Below, one piece after another: positions 59,678-64,000 of a stretch of DNA of 64,000 nucleotides. The notes beneath the pieces are model-generated. The model did no database searches, had not been told where the DNA came from, and worked only from the letters and a program-made list of their open reading frames with translations. The stretch covers positions 1,174,001 through 1,238,000 of the forward strand of contig NZ_CP059322.2 in the NCBI RefSeq assembly GCF_013694245.2. The letters are read 5' to 3'. The number at the start of each line of letters is the position of its first letter. Positions within the stretch are counted from its first letter, which is position 1. Made by a program: the position numbers and the translations under genes. The DNA comes from Micromonospora ferruginea. Lineage in GTDB: Bacteria > Actinomycetota > Actinomycetes > Mycobacteriales > Micromonosporaceae.

Positions 59678-60774
59678 TGCCCGACACCCTCACCACCCCG
59701 CCCGTCCTCGTCCGTCAGAACGCCGACCGGTCCCGGCCGAGCACCGCCGAGTGGCTCGTCGGCGCGACCGGCAGGTTCGGCCTCGTCGGGCTGCTCGTGC
59801 TGGTGATCGCCACGTTCTCCGCGCTGAGCCCGTCGACCTATTTCACGGTCACCAACTTCCGGCTCATCCTGGTCAACCAGACCGTGACGGTCATCGTCGC
59901 CCTCGCTGCGACGCTGCCGCTGCTCGCGCACTACCTCGACGCCTCGGTCGGGCCGATGCTGGGCCTGGCCCAGGGCCTCGCGGTGTGGTTGATCGCGGTT
60001 CGGGACGTGCCGGTCTGGCTGGCCGTGGTGGCGGTCCTCGCGGCCGCCGTCGCGGTCGGCGTGCTGAACACGCTGCTGGTGCTGCGTTTCGGCATGAGCT
60101 CGATCATCGCCACGCTGGCCACCGGCAGCGTGCTCATGGGCCTGCTCTATCTGATCACCGGTGGCCGGGTCATCTTCCAGAACGTGCCGGAGAGCTTCAC
60201 CGGCATCGCCCGTGGCGACCTCGCCGGGATACCACTGCCGCTGCTGTACCTGCTCGCGATCGTCATCGTGCTGGAGGTGGTGGTGGTGTGGACGCCGTTC
60301 GGGCAGCGGATGTACTCGATGGACGGCAACCTGCGCGGCGCCGCGCGTGCCGGCATCGACGTCAACTCCTACACCCTGCGCGCGTTCGTCGGCGCCGCCG
60401 TGCTGGCCGCGCTCGCCGGCCTGCTGCTCGCCTCCCGGATCGGCTCCGGGCAGCCGGCGGTCGGCCAGCAGTTCCTGCTGCCCGCCTTCGCCGCCGCCTT
60501 CCTCGGCGCTGCCGTCCTGCGCCCGGGCCGGGTGAACATGCTGGGGACGCTCATCGCCGCCTACTTCGTGAGCTTCACGATCGCCGGCCTCCAGCACCTG
60601 GGCGCGGCGACGTGGATCGAGAGCGTCTTCAACGGTGTCGCCGTCATCGGCGGTGTGTCCGTCGCCGGCCTGGCGGTGCGGCGCCGTCGTCGGTTGGCCG
60701 TCCGGCACGTCGAGCGGCTCGAGGCCGAACATCCTGAACCACCGCACCCCGCCAGCGAGAGGGACCGCCCGTGA
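59677..60774 (+). CDS. ABC transporter permease (RbsC-like)
   Basis: A 365-residue membrane protein with eight to ten membrane spans and the BPD_transp_2 pattern: D-A-S-V-G-P-M-L-G-L after the second span, F-G-M-S-S-I-I-A-T-L-A-T-G, and the late G-Q-R-M-Y-S-M-D-G-N with A-A-R-A-G-I coupling loop. The start at 59677 overlaps the ATPase stop. It pairs with the ATPase to import a small polar molecule. The C-terminal tail is Arg/His-rich and overlaps the next gene by 4 nt. Confidence 0.9.
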   Translation: MPDTLTTPPVLVRQNADRSRPSTAEWLVGATGRFGLVGLLVLVIATFSALSPSTYFTVTNFRLILVNQTVTVIVALAATLPLLAHYLDASVGPMLGLAQGLAVWLIAVRDVPVWLAVVAVLAAAVAVGVLNTLLVLRFGMSSIIATLATGSVLMGLLYLITGGRVIFQNVPESFTGIARGDLAGIPLPLLYLLAIVIVLEVVVVWTPFGQRMYSMDGNLRGAARAGIDVNSYTLRAFVGAAVLAALAGLLLASRIGSGQPAVGQQFLLPAFAAAFLGAAVLRPGRVNMLGTLIAAYFVSFTIAGLQHLGAATWIESVFNGVAVIGGVSVAGLAVRRRRRLAVRHVERLEAEHPEPPHPASERDRP

Positions 60775-61826
60775 AGAACGACTTCTTCATCTTCGACAAC
60801 GCCATCCACATGTACAAGCTCACCGAGGACAACTACGACGAGACGTACGGCGGTGGTCGCAAGTCCACGAACGCGCTTGTCGAGTACGCCAAGAAGTACT
60901 CCCGGTCGGGTTTTCCCTACGACGACATCTCCGACCGTGAACTGTCCGTCGAAGACGCCTACCGGCTGATGTTCGAGGAGTCCGACACCGACATCGCGAT
61001 GGCGCAGACGGTGCCCAGCCACGGTGGCTGGAAGCTCGGCTTCTCCCCGGCGGAGAACAACTACAAGCTCAAGGAGGCGTATCCGGACCGGGTGCTGTTC
61101 TGCGGCGGTGTCGACCCGATCACCCACGGCCGCTACGGCGCGGTGACGGAGGCGATCCGTCAGATCGAGGAGTGGGGCGCGGTCAGTTTCAAGTTCTACC
61201 AGGCGCACTCCGGCGGGGTGTCGTGGCGCATCGACGACCCCGACGTGGCTTACCCGATCTGGGAGGCGTGCCTGGAGCACGGCGTGACGAATGTGCAGTT
61301 CCACAAGGGGTTGGCGTTCAACACGCAGCACATCATCGACCTGGCTCCCTACGATCTCGAACGCGCCGCCCAGGACTTTCCGGAGATGAACTTCATCGTC
61401 CACCACCTCGGTGAGCCGTTCATCGACGAGACGATCAACATCGCCTCGCGTTACGAGAACATCCACCTGGCACTGACCGCCTGGATCAACCAGTATCCGG
61501 TTGCCCCTCGGGCCGCGTTGCACGCGATCGGCAAGTGTCTGCTGCACGTCGGCCCGGACCGGCTGCTGTGGGGCTCGGAGGCGTTCGTGTGGCCGAAGGT
61601 GCAGGCGTACATCGACCTCTTCGCCGAGATGACGATGCCCGAGGACCTCCAGGACGGCTACGGCTATCCCGAGCTGACCGACGAGGTCAAGGCGAAGATC
61701 TTCGGCCTGAACTATGCCGCCATGATGGGCATCGACGTCGCGGCGAAGACCGACGAACTCTACGGCCCGTCCCCGTCCCCGGTCCCCGCGCCGGCCCGCA
61801 AGGCGGTGCGCCGTGGCCGACGCTGA
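60771..61826 (+). CDS. Amidohydrolase-superfamily protein (PF04909-like) with altered metal motif
   Basis: A 351-residue TIM-barrel protein. The expected N-terminal H-x-H is reduced to A-I-H13-M. Other ligands are H178 (Q-F-H-K-G), H211/H212 (V-H-H-L-G-E) and Glu270 in W-G-S-E-A-F, where the family normally has Asp. PF04909 members are mostly decarboxylases or hydrolases of carboxylates and lactones. GTG 60771 overlaps the permease stop and the C-terminus overlaps the NifU-domain gene by 14 nt. It is probably the first catabolic enzyme after uptake; the changed ligands suggest a different metal or no metal. Confidence 0.78.
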   Translation: MKNDFFIFDNAIHMYKLTEDNYDETYGGGRKSTNALVEYAKKYSRSGFPYDDISDRELSVEDAYRLMFEESDTDIAMAQTVPSHGGWKLGFSPAENNYKLKEAYPDRVLFCGGVDPITHGRYGAVTEAIRQIEEWGAVSFKFYQAHSGGVSWRIDDPDVAYPIWEACLEHGVTNVQFHKGLAFNTQHIIDLAPYDLERAAQDFPEMNFIVHHLGEPFIDETINIASRYENIHLALTAWINQYPVAPRAALHAIGKCLLHVGPDRLLWGSEAFVWPKVQAYIDLFAEMTMPEDLQDGYGYPELTDEVKAKIFGLNYAAMMGIDVAAKTDELYGPSPSPVPAPARKAVRRGRR

Positions 61827-62127
61827 CCTGAACCGGGCCGCCGACCGCGCGTTGGAGGGCAAGGTTCGGCAGTTGGTCGAGGCGCACGGCGGCGGCATCA
61901 CCGTGCAGGTCGACGACGCCGGCGACGCCCGGGTCAGCCTCAAGGGCCGATGCCGCGCCTGCCCGTCCGCGCCGGTCACCATGGGCGCGCTGGTGCGGCC
62001 CACGCTGCTCGCGGTCGAGGGCGTCCGCTCCGTCTCGCGTGAGGGCGGGGTCTCACGCTTCGCGGAGGAACGGATCGCCCGCATGTTCGGCATCACCGGC
62101 CAACCCCTGGACGAGGAGCAGTCATGA
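61813..62127 (+). CDS. NifU C-terminal-domain protein
   Basis: A 104-residue Nfu/NifU-like protein with the redox/cluster motif C47-R-A-C50 in K-G-R-C-R-A-C-P-S-A and a small alpha/beta fold. Nfu-type proteins hold and deliver [4Fe-4S] clusters. The gene sits inside a catabolic operon with a 14-nt overlap upstream and ATGA downstream, so it probably matures or partners a pathway enzyme rather than acting in general Fe-S assembly. No obvious Fe-S enzyme is adjacent, which is puzzling. Confidence 0.82.
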   Translation: MADADLNRAADRALEGKVRQLVEAHGGGITVQVDDAGDARVSLKGRCRACPSAPVTMGALVRPTLLAVEGVRSVSREGGVSRFAEERIARMFGITGQPLDEEQS

Positions 62128-62633
62128 GAGGTCGCAGCGGCGGGTCGCCGCGCCGTAGTGGATATCGCCGGCGGGACCCGTTCCTGTCGTACCAGGACGA
62201 GCCGACGACCCCCAGCCCTGTGGTGCACCGGCCGACGATCTCGCGGGCGGCGGCCGCGGCCGCCGTCGACGCGGCGATCGCGCGGGCCGAGTCGATCGGC
62301 CTGTCCGTCACGGTGGCGATCTGTGACGAGAGCGGGGTGCTGAAGGCCTACCAACGCATGGACGCCGCGCCGCTGGTCAGCGTTCAACTGGCCCAGGACA
62401 AGGCGTACACCGCGGTCGGGTTCGGGTTGAGCAGCGACGGCTGGTACGACTTCATCAAGGACGACGGCCCGCTCGCCCTGGGCGCGCCCGCTGGTGTCGA
62501 CCGCCTGGTGACCTTCGGCGGGGGATTCCCCATCCGGGTCGACGGCGTCGTCGTGGGTGGGATCGGCGTCAGTGGCGGTCACTACACCCAGGACATGGAG
62601 GTCGCCCGGGCCGGGCTGGCGGTGCTCGAATGA
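62124..62633 (+). CDS. GlcG/HbpS-family protein
   Basis: A 169-residue member of the GlcG/HbpS (DUF336) family. An Arg-rich lead (about 1-20) is followed by A-A-A-A-A-V-D-A-A-I-A-R-A, V-A-I-C-D-E-S-G, the Q-D-K-A-Y-T-A-V-G-F-G block and G-G-F-P-I and G-G-I-G-V-S-G-G strands. HbpS binds heme or iron and protects against oxidative stress; other members are enzyme-associated with unknown roles. ATG 62124 overlaps the NifU stop. It is coupled to the crotonase gene by GTGA/ATGA-type overlap (62630-62633). Confidence 0.8.
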   Translation: MRGRSGGSPRRSGYRRRDPFLSYQDEPTTPSPVVHRPTISRAAAAAAVDAAIARAESIGLSVTVAICDESGVLKAYQRMDAAPLVSVQLAQDKAYTAVGFGLSSDGWYDFIKDDGPLALGAPAGVDRLVTFGGGFPIRVDGVVVGGIGVSGGHYTQDMEVARAGLAVLE

Positions 62634-63376
62634 GCGGCCCGGAGGTCCGCCTCCAGGTGCGCGACGGCGTCGCCGTCATCACGCTGGACGCCCCGGAGCG
62701 CCGCAACGCCCTTACCCTCGCGATGGCGACCGAGCTGGTGCGGACGATCGCCCTCGTCGACGCGGACCCGGAGGTGCGGTCCGCGGTGGTCCGCGGCAGC
62801 GGCGGGCACTTCTGCGCGGGCGCCCATCGGGAACTGCTGCACGACGTGGCCGAGGACCCCGCCGATCCGCGTCGCTACGCCGCCCTGGGCGTCGTCTACG
62901 ACTCGTTCTTCCGCCTGGGTCGCCTCGGTGTCCCGGTCGTCGCGTCGGTTCGCGGCGCCGCGGTCGGCGCGGGGGTCAATCTGCTGCTCGCCGCGGACGT
63001 CCGGGTGGTCGGTGCGAACACCCGGATCGTCGCCGGATTCGGCGCGATCGGGCTGCATCCCGGCGGTGGTCACCTGCTTCTGGCCGCCGCCGCGCTCGGC
63101 CGCTCCGGCGCCGCGGCGATGACCCTGCTCAACCAGGAGTTGGACGGTGACGGATCGGTTCGCGCCGGGTTGGCCCGGGAGTGCGTCGCCGACGACGAGG
63201 TCGACGCCCGCGCGTTCGCCCTCGCCGCCGCCGCGCCGGCCGACCCGGAGCTGAGCCGGCGTGTGACCGCGTCGTTCCGGCGCTCGGTCGGCCCCACGGT
63301 GGTGGAGTGGGAACAGGCGATGGAGGCCGAGCGGGCCCCGCAGATGTGGTCGCTGCGGCGGCGGGCCCAGCGGTGA
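62630..63376 (+). CDS. Crotonase-fold (enoyl-CoA hydratase/isomerase family) protein lacking catalytic Glu
   Basis: A 248-residue crotonase homologue. The CoA/oxyanion motifs G-H-F-C-A-G-A (59-65) and G-A-A-V-G-A-G (109-115) are present. The two hydratase glutamates are missing: the first site reads F137-G-A-I-G-L-H-P-G, and the second helix has A-A-A-M-T-L. It therefore is unlikely to hydrate enoyl-CoA by the classical route; hydrolase, decarboxylase or lyase chemistry in this fold uses other residues. Start overlaps the GlcG-like stop. It fits a CoA-thioester pathway with the two CoA-transferases. Confidence 0.85.
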   Translation: MSGPEVRLQVRDGVAVITLDAPERRNALTLAMATELVRTIALVDADPEVRSAVVRGSGGHFCAGAHRELLHDVAEDPADPRRYAALGVVYDSFFRLGRLGVPVVASVRGAAVGAGVNLLLAADVRVVGANTRIVAGFGAIGLHPGGGHLLLAAAALGRSGAAAMTLLNQELDGDGSVRAGLARECVADDEVDARAFALAAAAPADPELSRRVTASFRRSVGPTVVEWEQAMEAERAPQMWSLRRRAQR

Positions 63377-64000
63377 GCGGCCCGCTGCGCGGCGTGCGTG
63401 TGCTCGATCTCACCAGCACCTTCTCCGGGCCGTACTGCACGCTCATGCTCGCCGACCTCGGGGCCGATGTGGTGAAGATCGAGGCGCCCGGCGGTGACAT
63501 CGCCCGGCAGCTCGGTGCCGCCACCGTGCCGGGCATGGCGGCGGTGTTCCTCAACATGAACCGCGGCAAGCGCTCCGTCGTGCTCGACCTGACGACGCAG
63601 CGGGGGCAGGCGGACCTGGCCCGCCTGCTGCCGACCGCCGATGTGCTGGTGCACAACATGCGTCCCGGCGCCGCCCGCCGTCTCCAGGTCTCCTACGAGG
63701 ACTGCGCGCGCCACCATCCCGGCCTGGTCTACTGCGCGATCCCGGGTTTCAGCGGCGACAGTCCGCACGCCGACCGTCCGGCCTACGACGACGTCATCCA
63801 GGGCGCGTCGGGACTGGCGGCAGTGCAGAGCGTCAACCAGGACCAGCCCGGCTACGTCGTCACCCCGATCGCGGACAAGCTCGCCGGGCTCACCGCCGCC
63901 GTCGGGGTCCTCGCCGCGTTGCGGCACCGCGACGCCACCGGTGAGGGCCAGCGCGTCGAGGTTCCGATGTTCGACACCACGTTCGCCTTCGGCCTGCTCG
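63373..64000 (+). CDS. CaiB/BaiF family CoA-transferase, N-terminal part (partial)
   Basis: The reading frame is open to the window edge (about 209 residues). It begins G-V-R-V-L-D-L-T-S-T-F-S-G-P-Y-C, continues L-A-D-L-G-A-D-V-V-K-I-E-A-P-G-G-D and M-N-R-G-K-R-S-V-V-L-D-L, and has P-I-A-D-K-L-A-G where the acyl-Asp belongs (D in I-A-D). GTG 63373 overlaps the crotonase stop. It is a second, distinct class III CoA-transferase in this locus; the C-terminal half lies outside the window. Confidence 0.85.
   Translation, partial: MSGPLRGVRVLDLTSTFSGPYCTLMLADLGADVVKIEAPGGDIARQLGAATVPGMAAVFLNMNRGKRSVVLDLTTQRGQADLARLLPTADVLVHNMRPGAARRLQVSYEDCARHHPGLVYCAIPGFSGDSPHADRPAYDDVIQGASGLAAVQSVNQDQPGYVVTPIADKLAGLTAAVGVLAALRHRDATGEGQRVEVPMFDTTFAFGLL

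Noticed and set aside
1..64000. Mobile element or attachment site boundaries
   Set aside because: No transposase, integrase, tRNA end or flanking direct repeats were found.

Overview
The window is about 73% G+C, densely coding and strongly biased to G/C in third codon positions. It uses GTG and TTG starts and many 1-4 nt start/stop overlaps. Family content (deoxysugar genes, BTAD regulator, Tat-exported DUF1501/DUF1800 pair, multidomain secreted glycanases) points to an actinomycete, most likely Micromonosporaceae. I see no rRNA, tRNA, transposase, integrase or CRISPR array.

Region 1 (1-24.8 kb) looks like the sugar, export and regulation part of a specialised-metabolite cluster. It has SnoaL-like cyclases, NmrA-type reductases, two closely related TetR regulators, a DrrA/DrrB-like ABC exporter, an MFS and an EamA transporter. 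The sugar genes are a 3,5-epimerase, a heme-less P450-like protein next to its glycosyltransferase, a 2,3-dehydratase, a two-component thiamine-diphosphate E1 enzyme and a Gfo/Idh/MocA 3-ketoreductase. Together they fit a 2,6-dideoxysugar with a two-carbon (acetyl) branch at C-4, as in trioxacarcin/quinocycline-type octoses. No polyketide synthase lies in the window; the left edge cuts a cyclase-like gene, so the cluster probably continues upstream. A SNF2 helicase/SWIM-protein pair interrupts the sugar genes. A palindromic TACSGTAYG motif precedes the exporter, the helicase pair and the second TetR gene.

Region 2 (24.8-31.2 kb) has an Ohr/OsmC protein, a serine-hydrolase-fold protein whose nucleophile is Cys, a berberine-bridge-type FAD oxidase, and a coupled methyltransferase / transglutaminase-like / UbiD-type decarboxylase operon. 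It may be more tailoring machinery or a separate small pathway.

Region 3 (31.2-54.2 kb) is dominated by secreted proteins: a three-repeat exported protein, a lipoprotein, the DUF1800/DUF1501 pair, an M23 peptidase, an SGNH hydrolase with a long Ser/Gly/Pro linker, a von Willebrand D-type protein, and GH16, GH43 and GH87 enzymes with discoidin/CARDB modules. The GH16 plus GH87 combination suggests attack on fungal beta- and alpha-1,3-glucans. A LacI/CebR-like operator sits between the divergent GH16 and GH43 genes. A large BTAD/AfsR-type regulator and an LtrA membrane protein lie in the middle.

Region 4 (54.6 kb to the right edge) is a catabolic locus. A GntR/FCD regulator, an HMG-CoA-lyase-like enzyme and a CaiB-type CoA-transferase face an eight-gene, fully overlapping operon: ABC uptake system (lipoprotein, ATPase, permease), variant amidohydrolase, NifU-domain protein, HbpS/GlcG-like protein, crotonase-fold protein and a second CoA-transferase cut by the window edge. 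Near-identical TTGCATACA-type boxes lie at both ends of the divergent promoter region. I do not recognise the substrate; this is the best candidate here for an undescribed pathway.
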